Source: Bacteroidales bacterium UBA3630 | Lineage (GTDB): Bacteria; Bacteroidota; Bacteroidia; Bacteroidales; P3 | Assembly (NCBI GenBank): GCA_002373995.1 | Contig: DFLB01000063.1 | Coordinates: 41,500-105,499, forward strand | Direction of reading: 5' to 3' | DNA: 64,000 nt | In this document: positions 25,645 to 33,659 of the stretch, piece after piece | Layout of the letters: each line of letters begins with the position of its first letter | How positions within the stretch are numbered: the first letter of the stretch is position 1 | Notes under the pieces: model-generated | What the model was told of the DNA's origin: nothing | The model's database searches: none | Seen by the model: the letters and a program-made list of their open reading frames with translations, nothing else | Made by a program: the position numbers and the translations under genes

Positions 25645-26472
25645 ATGAATCTCCATCGCATCATCTCAACCGTAGCAGTGTTGCTGCTGCCCGCCACCCT
25701 CCTGGCGCAGACCACCGAGACCCTCGACGCCGAATTCGGCGCGCGCATAGCTGTCAATATCGACAAAAAACTCAGCCGCGGGCTCCACCTCAGCATTGAG
25801 GAAGAGCTCCGCATGGACCAGAACCTCAGCACCTTCGACCGTTTCCACACCACCGTGGCCGTCACCTACAAGGTGCACCCCAACGTCAAACTCGGTGCCG
25901 GCTACGCCATGATAAACCCCTACAGCTCGTCCGACGGCGCCTTCAAGAGCAGCCGCCACCGCCTGATGCTCGACGCCACCGGCAGCCTGCGCTTCGGCGA
26001 CTGGCGCCTCTCGCTCAAGGAGCGTCTGCAATGCACCTTCCGCACCGGCAGCTTCAACGCCTACCAAACCTCGCAGCCCCTCGTGGGCCTCAAGAGCCGC
26101 ATCAAAGTGCAGTACAAAGGCTGGCGCCGCTGGGAGCCCTACGCCTACGTCGAGATGCGCAACGTGCTCAACGCACCCGTCATCAAGGCCGTCTACGACG
26201 GCACCTACTACTACACCGCCAGCGGATCGCAATACGGCGACGCCGGCTGGTTCATCGACAGCCACACGGGTCTCTACACCAACCGCCTCCGTGGGTCGCT
26301 GGGCGTGGACTACCGCGTGAGCAAAGCGAGCTCCATCACCCTGTACCTCATGGCCGACTATGTCATGGACAAGGAAATCGATGCCAACAGCGAAGGCACA
26401 AAATTGAAAAGCTACACCCTCCAGCGCGGCTTCATCGGCTGGCTGGGAGCCACCTACACCTACTCGTTCTAA
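25645..26472 (+). CDS. DUF2490 outer-membrane protein
   Basis: 275 residues with a signal peptide (MNLHRIISTVAVLLLPATLLAQ). The sequence has barrel-strand character throughout (RLMLDATGSLRFGDWRLSLKERLQC, YRVSKASSITLYLMADYVMDKE, GWLGATYTYSF) and matches my recollection of DUF2490: KKLSRGLHLSIEEELR near the N-terminus and a Phe at the C-terminus. Members are predicted outer-membrane barrels of unknown function. It is probably co-transcribed with the upstream beta-helix lipoprotein. Its stop codon overlaps that of the convergent M20 gene (26469-26472). Confidence 0.8.
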   Translation: MNLHRIISTVAVLLLPATLLAQTTETLDAEFGARIAVNIDKKLSRGLHLSIEEELRMDQNLSTFDRFHTTVAVTYKVHPNVKLGAGYAMINPYSSSDGAFKSSRHRLMLDATGSLRFGDWRLSLKERLQCTFRTGSFNAYQTSQPLVGLKSRIKVQYKGWRRWEPYAYVEMRNVLNAPVIKAVYDGTYYYTASGSQYGDAGWFIDSHTGLYTNRLRGSLGVDYRVSKASSITLYLMADYVMDKEIDANSEGTKLKSYTLQRGFIGWLGATYTYSF

Positions 26473-27668
26473 AGCTTGATCCTGTTCTCCAGCGCCTTCA
26501 CCGCGTTGTAGGCCACTAATCCATTGGCCAGCTCCAGGCTGCGCTCGTCCACTATCAGGTTCGGACGGTGCAGGTTGCTCAGCGGCGTATCGGGTTCGTG
26601 GATGCCGACGCGGAAATAGCACGACGGTATCTTCTGTTGGTAGAAAGCGAAGTCTTCGGCTGTCATGCGCAGGTCGAGCCACTCCACCTTGTCCGCACCA
26701 AGGAAGGCACAGGCATTGTCGTAGACCTGCTGCGTGCAGGCGTCGTCGTTGATTACAGGTGGGTAGCCCTCGTCCACAAAGAGGTCGCATTCGCCCCCCA
26801 TTGCCTCAGCCACACCACTGCTGATGCGCCGTATCAACTCGTGCGAACGCAGGCGCCATTCCGGGTCGAACGAACGGATGATGCCTTCCATCTTCACCAC
26901 CTCGGGAGTGATGTTGGTGCGCCCGCCCACATCCTCTATCTTGCCTATGGTGAGCACCGTCGGCATCATAGGCGCGGCGTTGCGGCTGACGACCTGCTGC
27001 AGGGCGATGACGATGTGCGAGGCTATCAGTACAGGGTCCACGTTGAGATGTGGCGTGGCACCGTGGCCACCCCGTCCCCGCACGGTCCAGTACAGTTCAT
27101 CGGTCGAAGCCATATACTTACCTTTGCGCATGCCCACCTTTCCAAAGTCCATCTCGGGCAGGCAGTGGAAGGAGTATATCTCGTTGGGCATCACCTCGTC
27201 AAAGAGCCCGTCGTTCATCATCATGCGAGCACCGCCGGGATACTTCTCCTCCGAGGGTTCGAAGATGAACATCAGGCTTCCGCGCAGCCTGTCACGCAGC
27301 TGTACCAAAATCTTCACCGCACCGAGCAGCGAGCAGGTATGCATATCGTGACCGCAGGCATGCATGACGCCTGGGTTCTCGCTGGCGAAAGGCAAGCCTG
27401 TGCACTCGGTGATGGGCAGCGCGTCGTAGTCGGCACGCAGTGCCACACAGTAGCTGTCGGGGTCTATCCCGCCGCGCAGCATAGCCATCACGCCCGTCTT
27501 GCCAATGCCCGTCCGGGGCTGCAGCCCCATTTCCGTCAGCCGTTCGGCCACGAAAGCCATTGTGCCATATTCTTCTTGGCTCAATTCCGGGTGGCGGTGC
27601 ATCCACCGCCGCCAGCCAATCACCTCCTCGCGCTGTTCATGCGCCATTCTCTTGATCTCTTCTATCAT
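26469..27668 (-). CDS. M20-family metal-dependent amidohydrolase
   Basis: 399 residues from the ATG at 27668; an in-frame upstream ATG would add the basic stretch MRIRKKKRNI, which is less likely. Motifs of the hippurate/N-acyl-amino-acid amidohydrolase branch: WMHRHPELSQEE, ALRADYDALPI, MHACGHDMHT, EPSEEKYPGGARMM, the dimerisation domain with GRGGHGATPH, and MTAEDFAFYQ near the end. It is probably a cytoplasmic di-zinc deacylase of N-acyl amino acids; the substrate is not determinable. It follows hydE by 36 bases on the same strand. Confidence 0.92.
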   Translation of the reverse strand: MIEEIKRMAHEQREEVIGWRRWMHRHPELSQEEYGTMAFVAERLTEMGLQPRTGIGKTGVMAMLRGGIDPDSYCVALRADYDALPITECTGLPFASENPGVMHACGHDMHTCSLLGAVKILVQLRDRLRGSLMFIFEPSEEKYPGGARMMMNDGLFDEVMPNEIYSFHCLPEMDFGKVGMRKGKYMASTDELYWTVRGRGGHGATPHLNVDPVLIASHIVIALQQVVSRNAAPMMPTVLTIGKIEDVGGRTNITPEVVKMEGIIRSFDPEWRLRSHELIRRISSGVAEAMGGECDLFVDEGYPPVINDDACTQQVYDNACAFLGADKVEWLDLRMTAEDFAFYQQKIPSCYFRVGIHEPDTPLSNLHRPNLIVDERSLELANGLVAYNAVKALENRIKL

Positions 27669-27704
27669 GATATTTCTCTTTTTTTTTCTAATCCTCACCC
27701 CCCA

Positions 27705-28694
27705 CTATACACTATAGTCCCCCCTGTCGAGGGGCACCTCGTAGCCGAGGGCCTTCAGCCGCGCACGTATGTCAGCAGCACTCTCGGCGGCTTCGCTGCC
27801 CGTGGAAAGCTTGTTGTTGTAGATGGCATACAGCGCACGCGTGTCCCGCGGACTGAGGTTGGGCATCACCACGTTGGCGCCGGCCTCTATAGCGCGCTCC
27901 CGTCCACGGGGATGCATCGTACCCAAGGCGCTGGTGGCAGGCAACAGCACATGGGGATGCAAGCAACGGATGACCGCCAGCAGGCGCACCGTCAGCTCAA
28001 CGCTGCCCGCCCTCTCGTTCTCAAAGGGGGTGCCGGCGGCGGGAATGAAAGGCCCTATGCCCACCATCTCCGGTCGGAAGGCCTCGATGAAGGACAGATC
28101 CTGTCTGATGGTGTCCAGGGTCTGATAGGGCGACCCCACCATGAAACCGCAACCCACCTGGTACCCCAACTCGCGCAGTTCGTGCAGGCACTGCATACGG
28201 TGGTCGAAACTCATCTCCTGCGGATGCAAGCGCGCGTAATGCTCACGGTTCGCCGTTTCGTGGCGCAGCAGGTAGCGGTCCGCTCCGGCCTCGCGCAGGC
28301 GGCGGAAGCTCTCACGGCCCCGCTCGCCCAGCGACAGGGTGACGGAGCAGTCGGGATAGCGCCCCTTGATGGCGGCCACCATGCGGCAGACCACCTCGTC
28401 GGTGAACCAGCCATCCTCGCCCCCCTGCAGCACAAACGAGCGGAAGCCCAGCCTGTAGCCCTCGTCGCAGCAATCCAGCACCTGCCCCTCGTCGAGGCGG
28501 TAGCGGCGCACCTGCGCGCTGCGGCGTATGCCGCAGTAGAGGCAATCGTTCTTGCAATGGTTGCTCACCTCTATCAGGCCTCGCATGAAAACACGGCGAC
28601 CATAGACCTCGTCGCGCAACCGTCGCGCCTCCGCATAGAGCCCTTCCACAACCTCAGGGTCGCTCGTCGTCAGCAGACGCTCAATGTCCATCAT
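27705..28694 (-). CDS. hydE: HydE-like radical SAM enzyme ([FeFe]-hydrogenase maturase)
   Basis: 329 residues. The radical SAM motif is CX3CX2C at C47, C51 and C54 (CKNDCLYC), followed by GIRR. Further HydE-type motifs are FVLQGGEDGWFTDE, LSLGERGRESF, YLLRHETANREHYARLHP, GYQVGCGFMVGSPYQT, GIGPFIPAAGTPF and GANVVMPNLSP. HydE acts with HydF and HydG to build the H-cluster. Neither of those genes, nor a hydrogenase, is in this window, so here it is an orphan. Met1 and Met2 are both possible starts. Upstream it is preceded by a repeat stretch (28699-28768). Confidence 0.88.
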   Translation of the reverse strand: MMDIERLLTTSDPEVVEGLYAEARRLRDEVYGRRVFMRGLIEVSNHCKNDCLYCGIRRSAQVRRYRLDEGQVLDCCDEGYRLGFRSFVLQGGEDGWFTDEVVCRMVAAIKGRYPDCSVTLSLGERGRESFRRLREAGADRYLLRHETANREHYARLHPQEMSFDHRMQCLHELRELGYQVGCGFMVGSPYQTLDTIRQDLSFIEAFRPEMVGIGPFIPAAGTPFENERAGSVELTVRLLAVIRCLHPHVLLPATSALGTMHPRGRERAIEAGANVVMPNLSPRDTRALYAIYNNKLSTGSEAAESAADIRARLKALGYEVPLDRGDYSV

Positions 28695-28698
28695 TCGT

Positions 28699-28768
28699 TG
28701 ATATGTTGATAAGTTGATATGTTGATAAGTTAAGGTGCTACCAGCTACCGGCTACCAGCTACCGGCTA
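28699..28768. repeat. Short tandem repeats upstream of hydE
   Basis: Two copies of a 16-base unit (GTTGATATGTTGATAA type, about 28699-28731) are followed by GCTACCAGCTACCGG-type heptamers (28737-28768), the same GGTAGC family seen elsewhere. They fill most of the 71 bases between the GH20-like stop and the hydE start. Confidence 0.7.
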
Positions 28769-30076
28769 TCTGATCACAAACTCATACACCGAGTCTCTTT
28801 CTATATTCTTGTATACAGGCAATATCTTGATGTGAGTGCCCCGTTCGAGGTTCATCGGGCCAAGGTAGATGGAGCTCTCCCTCGTGGGACGGCTCATGTC
28901 CGTCGTGTAGAAGATATAAGTGTTCGGCACCTCGGTGCGGATGGCGATGTTCATCGTGCGGTCGTCGACCCGACGCGCTGTGAAGAGGGGTGTGAACGAT
29001 CCCTCGCAATAGGCGAAGCCCTTCTCCTCCATGCGGTCCTTTTCCTCCTCCACCTTGCGGCGGAAGCGCGACCACTCGCGCCTCTCGCGCGGCGACCACA
29101 GCGCCTCTGCCACCGCCAGCAGGCGCGGCAGCAGCATATACTCCACCTCCTGCTGCGTGCCCACATAGTCCGTCAGCAGCCGGCACTGGCCTCCCCGCAC
29201 CCCCACCGCCAGGTGGCCGTTCGTGCCCACCGGCACGGGATCGAACTCATAGACGTGCCCCAACGTGGCCACGCCAGCCGACGCCACGGGCTGGTAGCGC
29301 GGATCGGCCTGGTAGCGGTCGAGGCTCCATCCCTCCACGGGCTCCATCACCACCTCAGCCCCCCCGCGCACACTGTCCAATCCCGACCGCACATCGGGAG
29401 CCACCGCCACCGTGCTGTCCACCCCCACCGTCACGCCTCGTTCGGCGGCATAGGCCACCAGTTCACCGTATTCGCCATCCACGCTGTCCACCACCAAGCG
29501 GTTCATCTTGTAGGCCGCCATCACGTCGACCACGCGGCGCAACGTCTTCTGCGACAGCGTGTCGCCCGCGAAGTCGATATGCAGTCCCCGCCAGCCGAAA
29601 CGCGGACGATCCAGTATGGTGCACTCCGGCAGCACAATCGTCGTGTAGACCGACGTCGTCACATCCGTGGGCAGCAGCTGCACAAAGGTCTGGTAGGCAT
29701 AGAAGAGCCCCACCTCCGTGTTGGCCGACAGGCGGATGCCCGTCGAGCGCACCTCCAGCAGGTAGCCCTCGTCGCCCAGCTCGGGGTTCAGTGTGTCGTT
29801 CACCACAAGCTCGATATCGTTGTCCTGCGACAAGGGAGCCAGCTTCGGACGCATCCTTGCGTGGCGCAGCGACTTCATCACAAACTTCACCGTGGCCGAG
29901 TTCTGGCCCACATTCACCACACTCACCTTGGGGTTGGCCTTCAACGAGAAAGAGCCATCCTTCTCCACCATGAACATCGGCTCCGGGACCACCGTCGGAT
30001 GGCTCACCACCGCCTTGCGCCCGCAGCCCGCCGCCAGCAGCGCCGCCAGCAGCACCATTATCAGTCTCTTTTCCAT
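28766..30076 (-). CDS. GH20 hexosaminidase-like lipoprotein lacking most of the catalytic barrel
   Basis: 436 residues from the ATG at 30076, chosen for the lipoprotein signal MEKRLIMVLLAALLAAGC; an ATG at 30103 is also in frame. The N-terminal GH20 accessory domain is present (DEGYLLEVRSTGIRLSANTEVGLFYAYQTFVQLLP), as is the start of the barrel (ILDRPRFGWRGLHIDFAGDTLS, AAYKMNRLVVDS). The sequence then passes rapidly to the late barrel segment (EYMLLPRLLAVAEALWSPRERREW) and a C-terminal domain. The Asp-Glu catalytic pair region expected between these is not visible, and the protein is roughly 200 residues short in the barrel. It was probably a beta-N-acetylhexosaminidase and is now likely inactive or repurposed for binding. 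The frame is intact. Confidence 0.75.
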   Translation of the reverse strand: MEKRLIMVLLAALLAAGCGRKAVVSHPTVVPEPMFMVEKDGSFSLKANPKVSVVNVGQNSATVKFVMKSLRHARMRPKLAPLSQDNDIELVVNDTLNPELGDEGYLLEVRSTGIRLSANTEVGLFYAYQTFVQLLPTDVTTSVYTTIVLPECTILDRPRFGWRGLHIDFAGDTLSQKTLRRVVDVMAAYKMNRLVVDSVDGEYGELVAYAAERGVTVGVDSTVAVAPDVRSGLDSVRGGAEVVMEPVEGWSLDRYQADPRYQPVASAGVATLGHVYEFDPVPVGTNGHLAVGVRGGQCRLLTDYVGTQQEVEYMLLPRLLAVAEALWSPRERREWSRFRRKVEEEKDRMEEKGFAYCEGSFTPLFTARRVDDRTMNIAIRTEVPNTYIFYTTDMSRPTRESSIYLGPMNLERGTHIKILPVYKNIERDSVYEFVIR

Positions 30077-30404
30077 AGCAACCATCATAACGCAGAAATG
30101 CACCTTTTATTATAACCCGACGCATAAAAAGTGGGAGAGCGGGGAGCAGGGAGCGGGTAGCCGGTAGCTGGTAGCCTTCTGCAGATAGTTGACAATTGCC
30201 ACCCGCTACCCGCTACCGGCTACCTGCTCCCTCCCCGCTCCCCCACCGCCGATGGTCCGCGTTTTCCCGGACCATCATCGGACCACCCTCGGACCATCCT
30301 CGGACCATCCCCGGACCAAGAGGCCACAAAACACTATCATCCAGCCTGATAAATAAAAGCGCTCTGCAACACAATAAGCGGTGCGCTTGAACGTTATCTG
30401 CAAT
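30077..30404. other. Divergent intergenic region with GGTAGC hairpin and CGGACC array C
   Basis: 328 bases with no credible gene. A long imperfect inverted repeat of GGTAGC-type heptamers (about 30134-30176 and 30199-30246) surrounds CTGCAGATAGTTGACAATT. The reverse complement of that centre matches the spacer of the purA-upstream copy (GTCAACTAT, then GCAGA). The CGGACC array follows at 30254-30317, then A/T-rich sequence before the flippase start at 30405. Confidence 0.75.
30254..30317 (+). repeat. CGGACC 11-bp iteron array, copy C
   Basis: Inverted GGTCCG (30254-30259), 8-base loop CGTTTTCC, then CGGACC at 30268, 30279, 30290, 30301 and 30312. It lies between the divergent GH20-like and flippase genes and is followed by AAGAGG, as in copy F. 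Confidence 0.92.
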
Positions 30405-31895
30405 ATGGCTTCTATCAAGAAATTGCTTTCCGACTCGGTGGTCTACGGGCTGAGCAGCATCGTGGGCAGGTTCCTGAACTACCTGCTCGTCCCCGTCTAC
30501 ACCTACCACATCAGTGCCGCCTCGGGCGGCTACGGCGTGGTGACCAACATCTACGCCTACACCGCTTTGCTGCTGGTAATCTTGACCTTCGGCATGGAGA
30601 CGACCTTCTTCTACTACTCCAACAAGGAGGGCGTCGACCGGCGGCGGGTGTTCAGCACGGCGCTGGGGGCCGTGGCATCGGTGGCGCTGATTTTCGTGGC
30701 GCTGGTGATGCTCTTCATAGGTCCCGTCAGCGGCGCGATGGGCTATGTCGACCATCCGGAATACCTGCGGGTGATGGCCTGCGTGGTGGCGCTGGATGCC
30801 TTCCAAGCCATCCTCTTCGCCCGCCTGCGGCAGGAGGGACGCGCCTGGAAGTTCTTCGCCCTCAAGATGGCCTTCATCCTGCTCACCGTGATGCTGACAC
30901 TCTTCGTCTTCCTCGTGGCGCCACACTGGAGCCACCAGCCCTGGATGGGGTGGTACAACGAAGCCGACCAGGTGGGCTACATCTTCTATATCAACCTCTT
31001 CTGCACCGCCGTCGTCACCCTGGGCTTCGCTAGGGAGCTGAAAGACTTTCATCTCTCTTCTTTCAACTTTCAACTATTGAAGCGCATGCTCCGCTACGCC
31101 TGGCCGTTGCTGCTGCTGGGCATCGTGGGCATCTTCAACCAGGTGGCCGACAAGATACTGCTGCCGTGGTTGTTGCCGGGCGACGAGGGCCTGCGGCAAC
31201 TGGGCGTCTACGGCGCCTGCGTCAAGATAGCCATGCTGATGGCCATCATCACCCAGGCCTTCCGCTACGCCTACGAGCCCTTCGTCTTCGGCGGCCAGCG
31301 CGACAAGAACAGCAAGGAGACCCAGGCCCTGGCAACCAAATACTTCGTCATCTTCACCCTGCTGGCGTTCCTGACGGTGATGTGCTACATCGACCTGTTC
31401 CAGTACTTCGTCGGCGCCGACTACCGCGAGGCGCTGCCGGCGGTGCCCATCGTGATGATGGCCGAGATACTGATGGGCGTATACTTCAACCTCTCGTTCT
31501 GGTACAAGCTGAGCGGGCAGACCTGGTGGGGCGCCGTGATGAGCGCCGCAGGATGCGCGGTGCTGGTGGCCGTGAACGTCATCTTCGTGCCGCGCATAGG
31601 CTACATGGCCTGCGCGTGGGGCGGACTGGCGGGATACGGAGTCTGCGTGCTGCTGAGCTACTTCATCGGCCAGCGCAAGAACCCCGTCCCCTACCCCGTC
31701 GGCACCATGCTCATCTATGCAGCGCTGGCGCTGGGGCTCTACGCCCTCACCGTAGAACTGAGGCCCCACGCCTTAGGGTGGCGGCTGGTGCTGAACACTG
31801 TGCTGCTGGCTGTCTATCTGGCTGTGGTGGCCTGGAACGAGCGCGCCCTGCTGCGACCCATCGTACAGAAACTGAGAAAAAGATTAAAGATATGA
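30405..31895 (+). CDS. Polysaccharide/oligosaccharide flippase (MOP superfamily)
   Basis: 496-residue integral membrane protein with about 12-14 hydrophobic segments. It starts MASIKKLLSDSVVYGLSSIVGRFLNYLLVPVYT, the hallmark N-terminus of Wzx/RfbX-like flippases in Bacteroidota. The start was set at ATG 30405, because the upstream in-frame ATG at 30381 precedes a stretch unlike the family. The insertion-like stretch LKDFHLSSFNFQLLKRML (about residues 215-232) is encoded by TTTCAACTTTCAACTATTG, which resembles the intergenic repeats of this genome. The gene overlaps the next small lipoprotein gene by ATGA. Confidence 0.9.
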   Translation: MASIKKLLSDSVVYGLSSIVGRFLNYLLVPVYTYHISAASGGYGVVTNIYAYTALLLVILTFGMETTFFYYSNKEGVDRRRVFSTALGAVASVALIFVALVMLFIGPVSGAMGYVDHPEYLRVMACVVALDAFQAILFARLRQEGRAWKFFALKMAFILLTVMLTLFVFLVAPHWSHQPWMGWYNEADQVGYIFYINLFCTAVVTLGFARELKDFHLSSFNFQLLKRMLRYAWPLLLLGIVGIFNQVADKILLPWLLPGDEGLRQLGVYGACVKIAMLMAIITQAFRYAYEPFVFGGQRDKNSKETQALATKYFVIFTLLAFLTVMCYIDLFQYFVGADYREALPAVPIVMMAEILMGVYFNLSFWYKLSGQTWWGAVMSAAGCAVLVAVNVIFVPRIGYMACAWGGLAGYGVCVLLSYFIGQRKNPVPYPVGTMLIYAALALGLYALTVELRPHALGWRLVLNTVLLAVYLAVVAWNERALLRPIVQKLRKRLKI

Positions 31896-32095
31896 AGAAC
31901 AAGAAGTTGCTACCCATCCTCGTTTGCCTCCTGCTGGCGACAGCATCGTGCAAACGCACCTGCGTCTGCATCGGCTACGACGAACAGGAACACCGCTACA
32001 GCGAAGAGGAGGTGGAACAATTGCGCGGCGGCAACTGCGCCAACATGGTCTATCAGGCCGACACACGCTACCTGTCTGTGTGCAACTGGGAGTAA
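31892..32095 (+). CDS. Small four-cysteine lipoprotein
   Basis: 67 residues: a lipoprotein signal MKNKKLLPILVCLLLATASC, then KRTCVCIGYDEQ and two later cysteines (GGNCANM, SVCNWE). Besides the lipidated Cys it has four cysteines in the order CxC, C, C. The same layout occurs in the two mini-lipoproteins at 39648-39905 and 39911-40162 (TCRC, QCKC). The start codon overlaps the flippase stop (ATGA), and a radical SAM gene follows 4 bases after its own stop. Function unknown. Confidence 0.8.
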   Translation: MKNKKLLPILVCLLLATASCKRTCVCIGYDEQEHRYSEEEVEQLRGGNCANMVYQADTRYLSVCNWE

Positions 32096-32099
32096 AGGG

Positions 32100-33026
32100 A
32101 TGATGGAATGCGGAACTGCGAACACCGGCTTTAGCTCCCAGGCGGGCTGTCGCCTGTGCCCACGGGCCTGCGGAGTCAGCCGCCTGGAGGCCACGGGCTT
32201 CTGCGGCGCCGACGAGGGCATGGAGATTGCCACGGTGTGCGTGCACCGCGGCGAGGAGCCTCCGCTGAACCCCATCGTCAACGTCTTCTTCGCCCACTGC
32301 AACCTGCAGTGCATCTACTGCCAAAACTGGCAGATAAGCAGCGCCGATGCCACCGGCGACAGATGCACGACTGACACTCTCGCCGACCGCATCGGCGCCT
32401 TGCTGCCGCAAAGCGGCGGAATGCTGGGACTTGTCACCGCGGCCCACTATGCCGACCACATTCCGGCCCTCATCGACACCCTGCACCGCCGCGGCCTGTA
32501 CCCCACGGTGGTCTACAACAGCAGTGGATACGAGAGCGTGGCGACACTGCGCTCGCTCGAAGGGCTCGTCGACATCTACCTGCCCGACTTCAAATACATG
32601 GACTCCTCTCTCGCCGCCGCTTACAGCCACGCGCCTGACTATCCGGAGATGGCGCAGGCCGCCCTGCGCGAGATGCAACGGCAGGTGGGCACCACCCTCA
32701 AAACCGACGACGAAGGGCGCGCCTACCGCGGACTCATCGTCCGCCACCTGGTGCTGCCCGGTGCCACAGACAACTCGCTACGCTGCCTCGACTGGCTGGC
32801 CGACGAGTTTGCCCCGTTCAGCCACCTAAGGCTCTCACTCATGGCACAATACTATCCTCCCCGCACCGGTCTGCCCTCCCCGCTCGACCGGACACTGACC
32901 GGCGAGGAATACAGCCAAGTGGTGACGCACGCCGAACAACTGGGCCTCACCGACGGATGGATACAAGAAATGGATGCCCGGGACAACTACCGTCCCGACT
33001 TCTCTCAACCCAATGCCTTCAAATAG
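32100..33026 (+). CDS. Radical SAM protein, PflA-like (COG1313 type)
   Basis: 308 residues. The N-terminal cysteine cluster (C17, C20, C24, C35 in CRLCPRACGV and GFCG) and the radical SAM motif C67-x3-C71-x2-C74 (HCNLQCIYCQNW) match the PflX-like, pyruvate-formate-lyase-activase-related group. Later motifs VYNSSGYES, VDIYLPDFKYMD and LIVRHLVLPG also fit. Substrate unknown; no glycyl-radical enzyme is in the window. The start overlaps two consecutive ATGs preceded by AAAGGG. It is tightly linked to the lipoprotein upstream and the unknown gene downstream (the next ATG directly follows its stop). Confidence 0.88.
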   Translation: MMECGTANTGFSSQAGCRLCPRACGVSRLEATGFCGADEGMEIATVCVHRGEEPPLNPIVNVFFAHCNLQCIYCQNWQISSADATGDRCTTDTLADRIGALLPQSGGMLGLVTAAHYADHIPALIDTLHRRGLYPTVVYNSSGYESVATLRSLEGLVDIYLPDFKYMDSSLAAAYSHAPDYPEMAQAALREMQRQVGTTLKTDDEGRAYRGLIVRHLVLPGATDNSLRCLDWLADEFAPFSHLRLSLMAQYYPPRTGLPSPLDRTLTGEEYSQVVTHAEQLGLTDGWIQEMDARDNYRPDFSQPNAFK

Positions 33027-33593
33027 ATGAAATACCGCCTCGACATAGACGACGACACCCCCTTCGACGGATGGGCCTTCGTACTCTTCCAGACCACCAC
33101 GCCCGCCTACATGCTGGCCGACAGCCTCAACCGGCTCTACGACTACCGGCTGGCGCGCATCGACGACCTGACAACACCGTCGGCCTCATGGCCTCTCTAC
33201 ACCTTCGAGGACTACGTGGCACACCTCAAATTCTTCCTTCTCGAAAGCCCCTCCTCTGGATCGGCATGGGAGACTGGCGACAAGCTGCTCGCCGTGGCCG
33301 GCGAAAGCGCAGAGGCGGAAGCCGATGCCCTCTGTGCCGACTTTAACGACCCGGAACCATACGACCCCGCCGACCTGCTGGCTGCTGAGCACGCCGAAAT
33401 GCTGAACCGCCTGCTGGCAGGCTTCACCATCGTTTCGCTCATCGATTTCGCACAGATGCCCGCCCACTCCAAGCGTCGCACAGTTGCCGAACAATGCTGC
33501 CGCGAGATTATCGACGCCATCGAAAAACGACATCTCGACATGAACGCCGACGAACGGAGACGCCTCTCCGAAAACTTTTTTTTGGCAAATTGA
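33027..33593 (+). CDS. Unknown cytoplasmic protein, possibly IPExxxVDY-like
   Basis: 188 residues, acidic, without signal peptide or membrane segments. The order of features (FVLFQTTTPAYMLADSLNRLYDYRLARIDDL, then an aromatic WPLYTFEDYVAHLKFFLLES stretch, then DKLLAV) reminds me of the Bacteroidota IPExxxVDY family, but the naming motif itself is not seen, so this is tentative. Its ATG directly follows the stop of the radical SAM gene, so it is co-transcribed with it. The pepD promoter begins within its last codons. Confidence 0.55.
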   Translation: MKYRLDIDDDTPFDGWAFVLFQTTTPAYMLADSLNRLYDYRLARIDDLTTPSASWPLYTFEDYVAHLKFFLLESPSSGSAWETGDKLLAVAGESAEAEADALCADFNDPEPYDPADLLAAEHAEMLNRLLAGFTIVSLIDFAQMPAHSKRRTVAEQCCREIIDAIEKRHLDMNADERRRLSENFFLAN

Positions 33594-33612
33594 AAAAAAC
33601 GCTGTATATTTG
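33581..33612 (+). promoter_or_regulatory. Bacteroidota promoter for pepD
   Basis: TTTG at 33581-33584, a 20-base gap, then TATATTTG at 33605-33612 followed by GCA: a consensus -33/-7 pair. The -33 box overlaps the last codons of the upstream gene. The pepD ATG is 48 bases downstream of the -7 box. Confidence 0.8.
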
Positions 33613-33659
33613 CACCCATCTTTCCATCGAAAAATCAATAATCAAAAACAATACCGCTT

